64,000 nucleotides of DNA from Micromonospora sp. WMMD812 (GCF_027497215.1 NZ_CP114904.1:3928001-3992000); one strand, 5' to 3'. Counted from the first letter of the stretch, positions 1 to 8,805 are shown. Program-made: numbers and translations. The notes: generated by a model from the sequence alone, not told the origin.

Positions 1-2
1 AC

Positions 3-611
3 CTGTTCGAGTACCACAAGGCGGCGTACGGCTTCCACACCGGCCTGGACGACCCGCACAAGTACCAGTCCTGGCCGTGGCAGTGGTTGCTGCTCGGCCG
101 GCCGGTCGCGTTCCACTGGTCCGGCGACGGCGGCTGCGGGGCGGCCAGCTGCGCGGAGGAGATCCTGCTGCTCGGCACGCCGCTGCTCTGGTGGTCGTTC
201 CTGCCGGCGCTGGTGGCGCTGGCCTGGCTCGGCCTGGCGCGGCGCGACTGGCGGGCCGGCGCGATCCTGCTCACCGTGGCCGCCGGCTTCCTGCCGTGGT
301 TCTGGTTCGCCCTCGACGGTCGGACGATGTTCTCGTTCTACACCGCGCCGGCTGTGCCGTTCCTGGTGCTGGCCGTGGTCTACGTGCTCGGTGCGATCGC
401 CTCGCCGGCCGCGGCGAGCGCCGGCGCGCCCAGGGCCCTCGCACCGGGTGACGCGGGGTACGACCGCCGCCTGGTCGGCAGCCTCGTGGCAGGCGCGTAC
501 GTGCTGCTGGTCGCGCTCTGCTTCGCGTACTTCTACCCGATCTTCGTGGGCCGGCTGATGCCGTACGCGGACTGGGCGGCCCGGATGTGGCTGGACGGCC
601 GCTGGATCTGA
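3..611 (+). CDS. Protein O-mannosyltransferase, C-terminal part (partial)
   Basis: This is the C-terminal membrane part of a dolichyl-phosphate-mannose--protein mannosyltransferase (Pmt, GT39). The family transfers mannose from a polyprenyl phosphate carrier to Ser/Thr of exported proteins at the outer face of the membrane. The frame is open from the window edge and ends in TGA at 609-611. Visible features are a FHTGL...YQSWPWQW motif followed by LLLGRPV, typical of the extracytoplasmic loop before the last helices, and then four or five hydrophobic stretches including one with FYTAPAVPFL and a final FAYFYPIFVG segment. The N-terminal catalytic loop lies outside the window. A long hairpin about 100 bases downstream probably ends the transcript. 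Confidence 0.85.
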   Translation: MFEYHKAAYGFHTGLDDPHKYQSWPWQWLLLGRPVAFHWSGDGGCGAASCAEEILLLGTPLLWWSFLPALVALAWLGLARRDWRAGAILLTVAAGFLPWFWFALDGRTMFSFYTAPAVPFLVLAVVYVLGAIASPAAASAGAPRALAPGDAGYDRRLVGSLVAGAYVLLVALCFAYFYPIFVGRLMPYADWAARMWLDGRWI

Positions 612-1002
612 GCGGTCGGCGGCGATGCTCCACCGCCGCGTCGGCCGATCGAACCGGGGTGCCGGGTGTCCCGGCTGCGGCGATGCCGCGCGGTCGCCCG
701 CACCGACAAAGACGCGCGCCCCGATCGCCTGCCACGGGGGAAGCGGGCGATTGGGGCGCGCAAGAGAAGAATAACCACCGCGCACCACCGGCACAACGGG
801 TCGACTTGGGTCAGATTTCTGACGGATGCCCGCCCGACGATCCGGCAGAACCCGCAGCTGACCCAGGGTCACCGAGTGAGGACGCGCGGTCCCGGCTGGA
901 CGGTCGACCCGCCTCCGGCGGGCCGGCCGCGCGACGGGTTGGCGGCCGGCGGCGAGGGTCGAGCGGGGCCGGCTCGTGCACGCACCCCGATGATCATCCT
1001 AT
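612..1002. other. Gene-free stretch between pmt and the VWA gene
   Basis: No frame here has convincing codon use; the frames that cross it are shadows. It holds a long hairpin (714-761), a short palindrome TCAGATTTCTGA near 811, and an A/T-rich patch at about 990-1004 (CATCCTATAT) that could be a -10 element for the VWA gene. If transcription begins just after that patch, the ATG at 1003 would be too close to the start point and the in-frame GTG at 1027 would be the better start. Confidence 0.5.
714..761 (+). terminator. Long hairpin, probable terminator of the pmt transcript
   Basis: Bases 714-729 pair with 746-761 over 16 positions with one G-U pair (GCGCGCCCC against GGGGCGCGC at the base), leaving a loop of about 16 nt. 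No U-run follows on the plus strand, as is common for actinobacterial terminators. It is the only strong structure between pmt and the next gene. Confidence 0.6.
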
Positions 1003-2370
1003 ATGGACGGCTCCTACACTTCGCCGGTGATCAACTCAAGACGATCCACCACCGTCCTCGCTGGACTGGTGGTGGTCTCCGCGCTGTTCGGGCCGGTGCC
1101 CGCCGCGGCCGACGAGCCGACACCCGCCGAGCCGCCCCGGGTCGAGCTGGTGCTCGACGTCAGCGGTTCGATGGGCGCCCGGGACATCGACGGCCGAAGC
1201 CGGATCTCGGTGGCGCAGCAGGCGTTCAACGAGGTCGTCGACGCCCTGCCGGCGGAGACCCAACTGGGGATCCGGGTGCTCGGCGCGACGTATCGGGGCA
1301 AGGACAAGAAGGTCGGCTGCCAGGACACCCAGCAGATCGCGCCGGTGGGCCCGGTCGACCGGGCCCAGGCGAAGGCGGCGGTGGCCACCCTGCGGCCGAC
1401 CGGCTTCACCCCGGTCGGGCTCGCCCTGCGCGCGGCCGCCGAGGACCTCGGCACCGGCGCGACCACCCGCCGGATCGTGCTGATCACCGACGGCGAGGAC
1501 ACGTGCGCCCCGCCGGACCCGTGCGACGTGGCCCGGGAGCTGGCCGCCCAGGGCACCCGGTTGGTGGTCGACACGCTGGGCCTGGCGCCCGACGAGAAGG
1601 TACGCCGGCAGCTGCTCTGCATCGCCGGTGCGACCGGCGGCACGTACACCGCGGCGCAGAGCACCGCGGAGCTGACCGACCGGATCAAGCAGTTGGTCGA
1701 GCGGGCCGGCGAGACGTACACCCGGACCCCGACGGCGGTCGGCGGCGGCACCGCCTGCGCGGGCGCTCCGCTGCTCGGACCCGGCGTCTACACCGACCGG
1801 GAGGCGTTCTCCGAGCACCGCTGGTACCGGGTGCCGGTGCGGCCGGGCCAGGAGTTGCGCGCGTCGGTGAGTGTGGCGCTGGACCGACCGGTCAACCGGG
1901 ACTATGGCGTGCTGCTACGGGCCGTCGCCCCGGACGGCCGCGAACTGGTCCGCGGAGCGGACGCGGGCAGCGGCCGGGCCGACGTCATCTCCGCCGGCCT
2001 GCGCTGGTCGGACGACGACCCCGAGGACCGCGACGCCGAGGACCGCGACGCCGGGAACCGGGACGCCGGGAACCGGGACGCCGACGGGGGCGCGGGCGGC
2101 ACCGACCGGACCGCCGACGACCCGACCGTCCCGGCCACCGTCTGCCTGGTGGTCAGCAACTCGTTCGCACCCCGACCCGGCACCGGGGTGACCCCGGGAA
2201 TGCCCGTCGAGCTGACCGTCGACGTGGTGGCCGCGTCGCCCGACCCCCGCGGACCGGACCTCGGCCGGGGCTGGGTGCTGCTGGCCCTGCTGACCGTCGC
2301 CGGTCTGCTCGCCGGTCTGGTGACCGGTCTGCTCACCCGCTGGTGGGTGGCCACCTGGAGGGAGAAGTGA
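1003..2370 (+). CDS. Membrane-anchored VWA-domain protein
   Basis: This secreted, C-terminally anchored protein carries a von Willebrand factor A domain, a fold that binds protein ligands through a metal site. An N-terminal signal (roughly residues 13-36, ending VPAAADE) is followed by the VWA domain from about residue 46. The metal-site residues are present: DVSGS near residue 52, the Thr of GFTPVG near 133, and the Asp of ITDGED near 162. A beta-rich region follows, then a short repetitive acidic stretch (EDRDA/GNRDAG units, about residues 340-362) and one membrane helix near the C-terminus (about 424-446) with a basic tail. The ATG at 1003 or the GTG at 1027 could be the start; both keep the signal. 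The stop overlaps the GTG of the next gene, so the two are translationally coupled. Confidence 0.85.
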   Translation: MDGSYTSPVINSRRSTTVLAGLVVVSALFGPVPAAADEPTPAEPPRVELVLDVSGSMGARDIDGRSRISVAQQAFNEVVDALPAETQLGIRVLGATYRGKDKKVGCQDTQQIAPVGPVDRAQAKAAVATLRPTGFTPVGLALRAAAEDLGTGATTRRIVLITDGEDTCAPPDPCDVARELAAQGTRLVVDTLGLAPDEKVRRQLLCIAGATGGTYTAAQSTAELTDRIKQLVERAGETYTRTPTAVGGGTACAGAPLLGPGVYTDREAFSEHRWYRVPVRPGQELRASVSVALDRPVNRDYGVLLRAVAPDGRELVRGADAGSGRADVISAGLRWSDDDPEDRDAEDRDAGNRDAGNRDADGGAGGTDRTADDPTVPATVCLVVSNSFAPRPGTGVTPGMPVELTVDVVAASPDPRGPDLGRGWVLLALLTVAGLLAGLVTGLLTRWWVATWREK

Positions 2371-3164
2371 GCGTGCGTACCATCCCGAGGGCACTGGTGG
2401 CGCTGCTGGCCGCCGCCAGCCCCGCGCTGCTGCCCACCGCGGCCGCCGCGGACGCCACCCCCACGGCCACCCCCTCGCCCGGCGCCGCGACGGTGACCCG
2501 GGCGGGCACGTCGTTCCTCACCGCCACCGCCATCGCCGCCGGCCAGCCGGTCCGGGTCGGCGCGTCCACCGGTGACCACCTCTACTGGTCGTTCACGGCC
2601 GAGGCCGGCCAGGTGCACGACATCACCGCCGCCGTGGCGTTCCCCAGGGACCGCAGCGGCGCGGCCACCTGGACCATCGACGTCTTCGACGGGCTGCGCC
2701 GGCGACAGGCGTGCACGGCCGGGGCGCAGACGCCGACCGTCGAGAAGACAGCCGCCACCGTGTCGCTCGGCTGCACGCTGCGCGAGGTCCGGCCGTGGGC
2801 CGAGCCGTGGTCGGCCGACCCGCTGCCCGGCACGTACTTCGTCCGGCTCTCGGTCATCGACGTGCCGGAGCCGGACCTGGGCGCTCCGGTCGAGGTGGAG
2901 CTGCTGGTCTCCGCGGACGGCGACGGGGGCGCCCCGGCCGACGACGGCGAGTTGGCGGCGCCGCTGGTGCCGAACACCCGGGCCGGTGCCGTGCTGACCG
3001 ACGCGTCGGCCGCCGCGCCCCGGAACGACGCCGACGAGGAGGGCCTGGGCGACCTGCTGCCCGCCCTGGGCTCCCGGTGGATCTGGACCACCGCCGGTGG
3101 TGTCCTCGCCGCCGTGGCCGGGGTGGTCGGCTTCGCGCTGACCCGCCGACCCCGACGCCCCTGA
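2367..3164 (+). CDS. Secreted membrane-anchored protein coupled to the VWA protein
   Basis: I do not recognise a named family. The protein of about 265 residues starts at a GTG that overlaps the VWA gene stop (GTGA). It has a signal peptide (residues 5-26, ending AAAADA), an extracytoplasmic beta-rich region with two cysteines (RQACTAG and LGCTLRE) that could form a disulphide, an acidic linker, and a C-terminal membrane helix (WIWTTAGGVLAAVAGVVGF) with a basic tail. The domain from about residue 55 (DHLYWSFTAEAGQ) resembles the pre-peptidase C-terminal type of beta sandwich, but this is only an impression. Overlap and shared topology suggest it works with the VWA protein at the cell surface. 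Confidence 0.75.
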   Translation: MSVRTIPRALVALLAAASPALLPTAAAADATPTATPSPGAATVTRAGTSFLTATAIAAGQPVRVGASTGDHLYWSFTAEAGQVHDITAAVAFPRDRSGAATWTIDVFDGLRRRQACTAGAQTPTVEKTAATVSLGCTLREVRPWAEPWSADPLPGTYFVRLSVIDVPEPDLGAPVEVELLVSADGDGGAPADDGELAAPLVPNTRAGAVLTDASAAAPRNDADEEGLGDLLPALGSRWIWTTAGGVLAAVAGVVGFALTRRPRRP

Positions 3165-3214
3165 GAGACCGTCCCGCTGCCCGGCGCCCACGCGGGCGCC
3201 GGATGGCGTGGCGG

Positions 3215-3481
3215 TCAGCGGTGGCGGGGCCCGCGGGGCAGCCACCCGATGAACCGGTCCTGCAGGGACGTGACCGGCGCGGTGCGCAGATCCTCGGTGG
3301 CGGCGGCGAGACAGGAGCCCAGATAGACGCTGAGCATCGCCCGATCCCCGTACTCCTCCAGCAGCCGGGCGCGCTTCGTCGCGCACGGCCACTCCTCACC
3401 GCAGGAACCGCAGCTCCAGACCGGCGTCAGCGGAGCGTGTTCGTCGCTCCGCTGACCTGCCGGTTGCGCACCACCGGTCAT
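3215..3481 (-). CDS. Small conserved cysteine-containing protein
   Basis: The product is 88 residues with a central WSCGSCGEEWPC cluster (CxxC followed by a third cysteine seven residues later), then a helical LLEEYG...SVYLGSCLAAATEDL stretch and a C-terminal RFIGWLP. Proteins of this shape are common beside unrelated genes in Micromonosporaceae and are sometimes mis-named flavin reductase; no flavin domain is visible. The cysteines could bind zinc. The start at 3481 (ATG) begins with MTGGAQPAG; the frame extends upstream but with poor codon use. It converges with the secreted protein gene at 3164. Function unknown. Confidence 0.65.
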   Translation of the reverse strand: MTGGAQPAGQRSDEHAPLTPVWSCGSCGEEWPCATKRARLLEEYGDRAMLSVYLGSCLAAATEDLRTAPVTSLQDRFIGWLPRGPRHR

Positions 3482-3674
3482 CGCACTCCCTCTCCGGTTC
3501 CTGACGGGGTCCGGGCGACCGGACGATCGTCCTGACGGCGGCCACGGGGCCGACCGCCGCCGGAGCCGCGCTCCGACACCATCCGGTGATACATGGTTGC
3601 GGTACTTTCGCCATTCATGACAGTCAGAAACCCGACGGTCGACCGGCCGCGGGCGTACCGGTGCGGGGTGAGCG

Positions 3675-4331
3675 ATGCGTGACCTGCTGCCGCCGGAGGT
3701 CGCCGTGGCCGTGGCCGGCCCGGACGACTGGACCGCGCCGCTGCTCGCCGCGGAGCTGGCCTGCCTCAGCGACAGCGCGGTCGAGAGCCGGCGGCGGGAC
3801 TTCACCGCCGGGCGGGTCTGCGCGCGGCGGGCGATGGCGGCGCTCGGGCTCCTGCCGTCGGCTGTACTGTCGGCCGCCGACCGGGCGCCGGTGTGGCCGC
3901 CCGGCGTGGTCGGCACGATCACCCACACCCGCGGCTACTGCGCGGCGGCCGCGGCCAGCAGCAGCGTGGTGCGCTCCGTAGGCATGGACGCCGAGCAGCA
4001 CCGGGAGCTCAATCCAGGGGTACGCCGACTGATCAGCCTGCCGGAGGAGGACGAGCGGATGGCCGCGCTGCCGGCCGGCGTGTCCTGGCCGGCGGTGCTG
4101 TTCAGCGCCAAGGAGACCGTCTACAAGGTCTGGCATCCGGTGGTCGGCACCTGGCTGGACTTCGCCGACGCGCACGTCGAGCTGGATCCGGACGCCGGAA
4201 CGTTCACCGCCCGGATCTCCCCGGCCCGGATCGACGCCGCGCCCGTCGACAACCCGCCACGGACGGTGCGCGGCCGGTTCGTGGTGGCGGACGGGCTCGT
4301 CCGCACCGCCGCCGTGCTCCCGACGGACTGA
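3675..4331 (+). CDS. 4'-phosphopantetheinyl transferase (EntD/Npt type)
   Basis: This enzyme moves the phosphopantetheine arm of CoA onto a serine of carrier proteins of fatty acid, polyketide or peptide synthases. The length of 218 residues fits the EntD-like group. Motifs are in order: GVVGTITHT (about residue 75-83), the Mg-binding VGMDAE (about 102-107, where most members read IDAE or VDAE) and the LFSAKETVYK helix (about 142-151) with the catalytic Glu and Lys. It stands alone; no synthase genes are nearby, so it probably serves clusters elsewhere. It begins ATGCGTGACC after GTGAGCG, with no clear Shine-Dalgarno sequence. Confidence 0.9.
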   Translation: MRDLLPPEVAVAVAGPDDWTAPLLAAELACLSDSAVESRRRDFTAGRVCARRAMAALGLLPSAVLSAADRAPVWPPGVVGTITHTRGYCAAAAASSSVVRSVGMDAEQHRELNPGVRRLISLPEEDERMAALPAGVSWPAVLFSAKETVYKVWHPVVGTWLDFADAHVELDPDAGTFTARISPARIDAAPVDNPPRTVRGRFVVADGLVRTAAVLPTD

Positions 4332-4426
4332 TCCACCGGCGTCCCGCTGCCGCATGACCCTCCCCGGCGACGAGGCGTTCCGCTCAACGGGCAGCGGCCC
4401 GTCTCGGGCCCCGTCCGGCGACGGAG

Positions 4427-4879
4427 TCACACCACGCAGAACTCGTTGCCCTCCGGATCGGCCATCACGACGTGATCGAGCCGACCGTCCACCTCGTCCT
4501 CCCGCAGCATTGTCGCGCCGGCCGCGATCAGCCGCTCGACCGCGGCGCGTACCCTCGGCGCCCGGACCTCCCACGCGACGCCGCGCCCGCCCCCGGCCTG
4601 GATGTCCAGGTGGATCCGGTTCTTCGCCACCTTCGCCTCCGGCACCCGGAGAAACGAGATGCGCGGCCCCCGACCGGACGGGTCCGCCAGGTAGGCGACG
4701 TCGTCCCACTCCTCCTCGGGCACGTCGTAGTGCCGCCGGAACGACGCCCAGTCGGCGAAGCCCGCCGGCGGCGCCGCGTCGACGTAGCCCAGCGCGGTCT
4801 TCCAGAAGGCGGCCAGGGCCGGCGGGTTCGCGCTGTCGAAGGTCATGCTCCACGGGTCGCCCATCGGGCCAGCCTGCAT
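4427..4879 (-). CDS. VOC (glyoxalase-like) family protein
   Basis: The 150-residue product has the vicinal oxygen chelate fold of the glyoxalase/bleomycin-resistance superfamily, in the group with one long glyoxalase-like domain. Visible hallmarks are MTFDSANPPALAAFWKTALGY at the N-terminal beta-alpha unit, NRIHLDIQA in the second module and the closing DPEGNEFCVV. Histidine and glutamate positions compatible with a metal site are present (RIHLD, EFCVV), but the substrate cannot be told. Start candidates are ATG 4879 and ATG 4864; the frame upstream of 4879 lacks conservation to the family. It converges with the phosphopantetheinyl transferase gene. Confidence 0.8.
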   Translation of the reverse strand: MQAGPMGDPWSMTFDSANPPALAAFWKTALGYVDAAPPAGFADWASFRRHYDVPEEEWDDVAYLADPSGRGPRISFLRVPEAKVAKNRIHLDIQAGGGRGVAWEVRAPRVRAAVERLIAAGATMLREDEVDGRLDHVVMADPEGNEFCVV

Positions 4880-5031
4880 CGCGCACGGGCGACCGGCAAC
4901 CTCCGGTCGCGGGTCTCTCAGTGCGACCGCGCGGTCCACCGGAACGGCGGCTCGGCTGACCATTCACCGGTGGCCTTCGATGGCTACGGTCGTGGATGCC
5001 GAGGTTTCCCGACCACCCCAGGAGTGATCGC

Positions 5032-6465
5032 GTGCCCCCCTCCCCGTCCCGGCTCTTCTCGGAGATAGCAACGGCGGAACGACCGGCCGAGACCACAGTG
5101 ATCATGCGGCGGGCGGTGGTGCTCGGCGGCAGCATCGCCGGGCTGATGGCGGCCCGCGTTCTCAGTGACCACGCCGAGGAAGTGCTGATCATCGAGCGGG
5201 ATCCGTCCGAGGTCGATGACGGGCCACGGCCGGGCGTACCGCAGGGCAGCCAGGTGCACGCGCTGCTGCCGGCCGGCCAGATGCAGTTGGAGCGCTGGTT
5301 TCCCGGCATCGCCGACGAGGCCATCGCGCTCGGCGCACCGACGCCGCCCGCCGAGGAGGGCGCGGCGAAGATCTTCCTGAACGGCGTATTGGGGCTTCCG
5401 CCGGCGCCGACCGACGGTGGCCCGGCCCTGATCACCACGCGTCCGTTCCTGGAAGCCCTGGTCCGGCGACGGACCCTCGCCGTCGACAACATCCGGATGG
5501 TGTACGGCCGCGCGGAGAGCCTGGTCTTCGCCGACCAGCGCGTCACCGGCGCCCGGTACGTGCCCGAGGGCGGCGCCGAGCCGATCGTCGAACCGGCGGA
5601 CCTGGTGGTCGACGCGATGGGCCGGTCCAGCCGACTGAGCGACTGGCTGTCCGACAACGGATGGCCCCGTCCGCCGATGCAGCGGATGCCGATCAGGCTG
5701 AACTACGCGACCGCGCTCTACAAGCGGGACGAGAAGGTCAGCGACACCTGGGTGGTGGTCTACCACGCGATGGCCGGCAAGGGCCGCACCGCCCGGATCG
5801 GTGGGATCAACTCGGTCGAGGCGGACCGCTGGATCATGCTGGTCGCCGGCTACGACGACGACCGGCCCAGCCGCGACGTCGCCGACTACGCCGCCCGCTG
5901 CCGCGACCACTACCCGCCGATGTTCGGCGACATCGCCGAGCACGGCGAGATGCTCGGCGGGGTGGTCACGTACCACCAGGCCGACAGCCGGCGCCGGGAC
6001 TTCCACAAGCTCGACCGGCTGCCGGCCGGGCTGGTCGCCGCCGGCGACGCGGTCGCCTCGTTCAATCCGGTGTACGGCCAGGGCATGACCTCGGCGACGC
6101 TGCACGCCTCCTGCCTGTCGGCGTACCTCCGGTCCGGCCCGAGGCCGCACGAGGTGCCGGCGCGGGCGTACTTCGACCAGGTCAAGGTGATCGTCGACGC
6201 CGCCTGGCAGGTCTCCACCACCGCCGACATCGAGCTGCCGCACGTCGACGGGCCGTACCCGCGCGGATACCGGATCACCAAGTGGTTCGGAGACCTCATC
6301 TTCCGGACCTCGCAGACCGATCCGGTGCTCAGCTCCCGGCTGAACCGGGTCACCACCATGCTCGACCATCCGGCGACGCTGAGCCGGCCGGCCACCCTGC
6401 TCCGAGCGCTCCGGCTCGGCCTGTTCCGAGGCCGCCCCACCCCCTCGTCCGGCGGCCGGGCATAG
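5032..6465 (+). CDS. FAD-dependent monooxygenase/oxidoreductase
   Basis: This flavoprotein of the p-hydroxybenzoate hydroxylase-like superfamily has the N-terminal Rossmann fingerprint VVLGGSIAGLMAARVL (about residues 28-43) with IIERD closing the ADP site. A central substrate domain carries VVDAMGRSS (the usual DG/DA motif), and the second FAD motif LVAAGDAVASFNPVYGQGM lies near residues 335-353. At 477 residues it resembles actinobacterial epoxidase- or hydroxylase-like enzymes of unknown substrate. I chose the GTG at 5032 because AGGAG sits seven bases upstream; ATG 5104 (MRRAVVLGG) is the alternative. No biosynthetic partners adjoin it, so the substrate cannot be inferred. Confidence 0.85.
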   Translation: MPPSPSRLFSEIATAERPAETTVIMRRAVVLGGSIAGLMAARVLSDHAEEVLIIERDPSEVDDGPRPGVPQGSQVHALLPAGQMQLERWFPGIADEAIALGAPTPPAEEGAAKIFLNGVLGLPPAPTDGGPALITTRPFLEALVRRRTLAVDNIRMVYGRAESLVFADQRVTGARYVPEGGAEPIVEPADLVVDAMGRSSRLSDWLSDNGWPRPPMQRMPIRLNYATALYKRDEKVSDTWVVVYHAMAGKGRTARIGGINSVEADRWIMLVAGYDDDRPSRDVADYAARCRDHYPPMFGDIAEHGEMLGGVVTYHQADSRRRDFHKLDRLPAGLVAAGDAVASFNPVYGQGMTSATLHASCLSAYLRSGPRPHEVPARAYFDQVKVIVDAAWQVSTTADIELPHVDGPYPRGYRITKWFGDLIFRTSQTDPVLSSRLNRVTTMLDHPATLSRPATLLRALRLGLFRGRPTPSSGGRA

Positions 6466-6551
6466 CGAGTCGGTCGCCGCCGGAGCCTCGCCCACACGTC
6501 GTCCACGGAAGGAGATCGTCGGGCACCCTCGCCCGAGGAGACACGTCTAGC

Positions 6552-6980
6552 ATGCGCGTCATGACAGCCGCTGATGTCGATCTGACCGCCGCCCCGGGCT
6601 CTTCCGGCCGCGCCCTGGCCCGTACCCAATTCATCCTGACCGCTGTCTACGTCGCGGCCATCGGCGTCGCCCTCGGCCGCGCCGCCGCCTTCTCCGGTCA
6701 CCTGTACCTGCCTCAGCAGGGCGACGAGTACACCGCGAACGCCTACCTGTGGCCGGGCCTCTGGAGACCGGCATCGCTGGTCATGATCGTCGTGATCGGC
6801 ACGGCGCCGCTTTTCACCGCGGCGACGGCCTTCGTTGCCACCGTCCGGCTCACGAAGGCCCGGTCGCGGGCCGCCGGGCATCCGCGAAGCCTGATCGTCG
6901 GCACGATCCTCACGACCCTCGTCGCCGTCTCCGCGTTGACTCCACCAGTGCAGGAGTTGTTGGGCTGGCTCCTCGACTGA
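6552..6980 (+). CDS. Small integral membrane protein
   Basis: The 142-residue product has three or four hydrophobic segments: FILTAVYVAAIGVALG, ASLVMIVVIGTAPLF with a following helix, and SLIVGTILTTLVAVSAL. It also has a polar extracytoplasmic loop rich in Tyr and Gln (HLYLPQQGDEYTANAYLW). I do not recognise a family. GAGGAG lies 11 bases before ATG 6552; ATG 6561 is the alternative. It follows the flavoprotein gene by 86 bases and may share its transcript, though a link in function is not evident. Confidence 0.6.
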   Translation: MRVMTAADVDLTAAPGSSGRALARTQFILTAVYVAAIGVALGRAAAFSGHLYLPQQGDEYTANAYLWPGLWRPASLVMIVVIGTAPLFTAATAFVATVRLTKARSRAAGHPRSLIVGTILTTLVAVSALTPPVQELLGWLLD

Positions 6981-7050
6981 CTGGCCGCCCGAAGTGGAGC
7001 CCGCTCCTCCACGGGTTGGCACGTCCGGCTTCGGGTCACCCGCCATCGGG

Positions 7051-7695
7051 TTACGAGGTGACGTCGACCCGCATCACGGCTCGCCGGGGCGTGGGTCGGC
7101 TGACCTCGACGAACCCGGCGTCGGCGAAGATGCCGGTGCTGCCCACGTACAACTCGCCCCAGGCCACCTCCTGGCCGGGGCGGAGGACCAGCGGGTAGCC
7201 CTCGACGGCGCGGGCACCGCGCTCCCGCGCGAACGCGACGGCGGCCCCGGCCAGCGCACGGCTGACGCCACGGCGGCGGAAGCCCACCCGGGTGACGAAG
7301 CAGGTCACCGCCCACACGCCGTCGTCGTCCCGGTCCTCGTCCCGCCCGGCCCACGGGATCCGGGCGTGCCGCAGCCGCTCGTACGCGGTGCGCGGCTCGA
7401 CCGCGCACCAGCCGACCGGCTCGCCGTCCAGGTACGCGACGAGGCCGCTGGTGCGGTCGGCCTCCGGATCACCGCAGCCCGTCTCGTCCCGCAGCCGCTC
7501 GGCCCGCGCCTCGACGGGAAGCGACGCCCAGTCCCGGCCCCGCGCCTTGAACCACTGGCACTGGCAGCGCGCCGCCTCGCCACGCGTGCCGAACACCGCC
7601 CGGAGGTCATCCCAGCTCGCCTCGTTCGCCGGTACGACGGAGATCGGAACGTCCGCACGGCGGTCGTCGTGCCGCCGCTCGAAGGCATCAACCAC
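7051..7695 (-). CDS. GNAT family N-acetyltransferase
   Basis: The acetyl-CoA-dependent N-acetyltransferase fold is shown by the segment WAVTCFVTRVGFRRRGVSRAL, which holds motif A (V/I-x-x-x-x-R-x-x-G-x-S/A) near residues 140-160, and by the C-terminal VGSTGIFADAGFVEVSRP. The N-terminal region has a cysteine-rich CQCQW segment typical of an actinobacterial group that carries an extra N-terminal helix. I chose GTG 7695 because AGGA precedes it by seven bases; ATG 7731 would add 12 residues. The acceptor is unknown. It converges with the small membrane protein gene at 6980. Confidence 0.8.
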   Translation of the reverse strand: MVDAFERRHDDRRADVPISVVPANEASWDDLRAVFGTRGEAARCQCQWFKARGRDWASLPVEARAERLRDETGCGDPEADRTSGLVAYLDGEPVGWCAVEPRTAYERLRHARIPWAGRDEDRDDDGVWAVTCFVTRVGFRRRGVSRALAGAAVAFARERGARAVEGYPLVLRPGQEVAWGELYVGSTGIFADAGFVEVSRPTPRRAVMRVDVTS

Positions 7696-7877
7696 GGGTG
7701 AATCCTGGCCCAGCCAGCGGCGCCACGCCACCGGCTGGGGCTTTCGACATCGCGCGCCGGTTGCGGCCCGGTGACCGGTTCGGGATCCGCCCGTGGGGTT
7801 TTCACCACTGGTGGACGGGGACGCGAGCCAGGGAGGCGGCGAACGCCCCGGTCCGCCAGATCAGCAGGGAGGGCGAC

Positions 7878-8069
7878 ATGAGCTTCGAGCGGGCGAACGA
7901 CAAGATCGAGCAGTTGGCCGGCCCGGCCCGGGCCCGGATGGGCGACCTGACCCAGGAAGAACGGTCCCGGGCGGATCGGGTGGCACAGCGGGACGAGATC
8001 CGCGGCAAACAGCCCGGCGAGCACATCCAGGAGGACGCTCGGGACGCGAAGGACAACTTCACGAGCTGA
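7878..8069 (+). CDS. CsbD-like general stress protein
   Basis: This 63-residue, very hydrophilic protein matches the CsbD family of small general stress proteins. It opens MSFERANDKIEQLAGPARARMGDLT and continues with alternating charged helices (RADRVAQRDEI, KQPGEHIQEDARDAKD). The family contains B. subtilis CsbD (under SigB control) and E. coli YjbJ; their biochemical role is not settled. AGGGAGGGCGAC precedes the ATG as a strong ribosome binding site. It lies alone between a divergent GNAT gene and a convergent tetR gene, with a hairpin downstream. Confidence 0.8.
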   Translation: MSFERANDKIEQLAGPARARMGDLTQEERSRADRVAQRDEIRGKQPGEHIQEDARDAKDNFTS

Positions 8070-8155
8070 TCCGTCGTACGGCGACGCCCCTGGCCCGGAA
8101 GCCGCGGCGTCGCCGGCCGCGGGCCGGGGCTCGACCCGGTCTGAAGTCGACCTGC

Positions 8156-8183
8156 GGGCCCGGTCGGCCGTGCGGCCGGGCCC
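8156..8183. terminator. Hairpin between convergent csbD-like and tetR genes
   Basis: GGGCCCGG (8156-8163) pairs with CCGGGCCC (8176-8183) around a 12-nt loop. It lies between two converging genes and could end both transcripts. No U-run is visible. Confidence 0.4.
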
Positions 8184-8208
8184 GGCCGTCACCGGCAGCC
8201 GGCCCCGG

Positions 8209-8805
8209 TCAGTCCGTGCGCTGCCGCGGATCGGACTGCTCGGTGCCGCGCTCGGTGAGCGCCGTGCGCGCGGCCTGGAGCAGGTCTTCGGAGAGCGGGT
8301 TGCCCCGGGCGGCGCGGGCGAGGACGAGGGCACCGACCATGGTGCAGAGCTGGGCCAAGCCGTCGTCGTCGCCGGTGGCCAGCTGAGCGGCGAGATTCCG
8401 TACCCCGTTGAGGTAGGCCTGGTGGGCACGCGCGGCCTGGTCGGGCTCGCGCCCCAGGTCAGCGGCGAATCCGGAGACGGGGCAGCCCTCCCCGGCGTGA
8501 TCGCGGTGCCAGACCGAGAGGTACCGCTCGATGAGCGTCCGGCGGGCGGCCCCAGGCTCCCCGGCGTGCTCCTCGATCGCCACCGCCGAGTATGCCGCCG
8601 GCTTGTCGAAGGCGTAGGCGGCGGCCTCGTCGACCAGGTCCTCCTTGGAGGCGAACTGCTTGTAGAACCCACCGTGGGTGAGCCCGGCGGCCTTCATCAC
8701 ATCGGCGACGCTCACCGCGGTGCCCTTCTCACGGAACATCCGGGAAGCAACGGCTACGACGCGCTGGCGGTTCTCCTGCGCTTGTGCCTGGGACACGCGG
8801 CCCAC
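8209..8805 (-). CDS. TetR/AcrR family transcriptional repressor
   Basis: The 198-residue product has the N-terminal TetR helix-turn-helix (VVAVASRMFREKG, VSVADVMKAAGLTHGGFYKQF, about residues 15-52) with the GGFYKQF recognition helix of the YxaF/LmrA-like subgroup. The C-terminal ligand domain has the conserved GCPVSGFAADLG segment of that subgroup. It is transcribed away from a membrane protein gene across a 95-base region that carries two palindromes (8821-8842 and 8856-8877). It therefore very likely represses itself and the divergent membrane protein and NmrA genes, in response to a small electrophile or drug. The ligand is not known. Confidence 0.9.
   Translation of the reverse strand: MGRVSQAQAQENRQRVVAVASRMFREKGTAVSVADVMKAAGLTHGGFYKQFASKEDLVDEAAAYAFDKPAAYSAVAIEEHAGEPGAARRTLIERYLSVWHRDHAGEGCPVSGFAADLGREPDQAARAHQAYLNGVRNLAAQLATGDDDGLAQLCTMVGALVLARAARGNPLSEDLLQAARTALTERGTEQSDPRQRTD

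Noticed and set aside
2020..2095. Short tandem repeats as a CRISPR array or satellite
   Set aside because: They are 15-18 base coding repeats giving EDRDA/GNRDAG in the VWA protein; there are no spacers and no cas genes anywhere in the window.
666..2366. Long frame upstream of the secreted protein at 2367
   Set aside because: It overlaps the VWA gene in another frame and lacks domains; only its last 265 codons, from the GTG at 2367, are real.
3675..6465. Phosphopantetheinyl transferase and FAD monooxygenase as part of a biosynthetic gene cluster
   Set aside because: No synthase, carrier protein, tailoring set or exporter lies around them; both are isolated.
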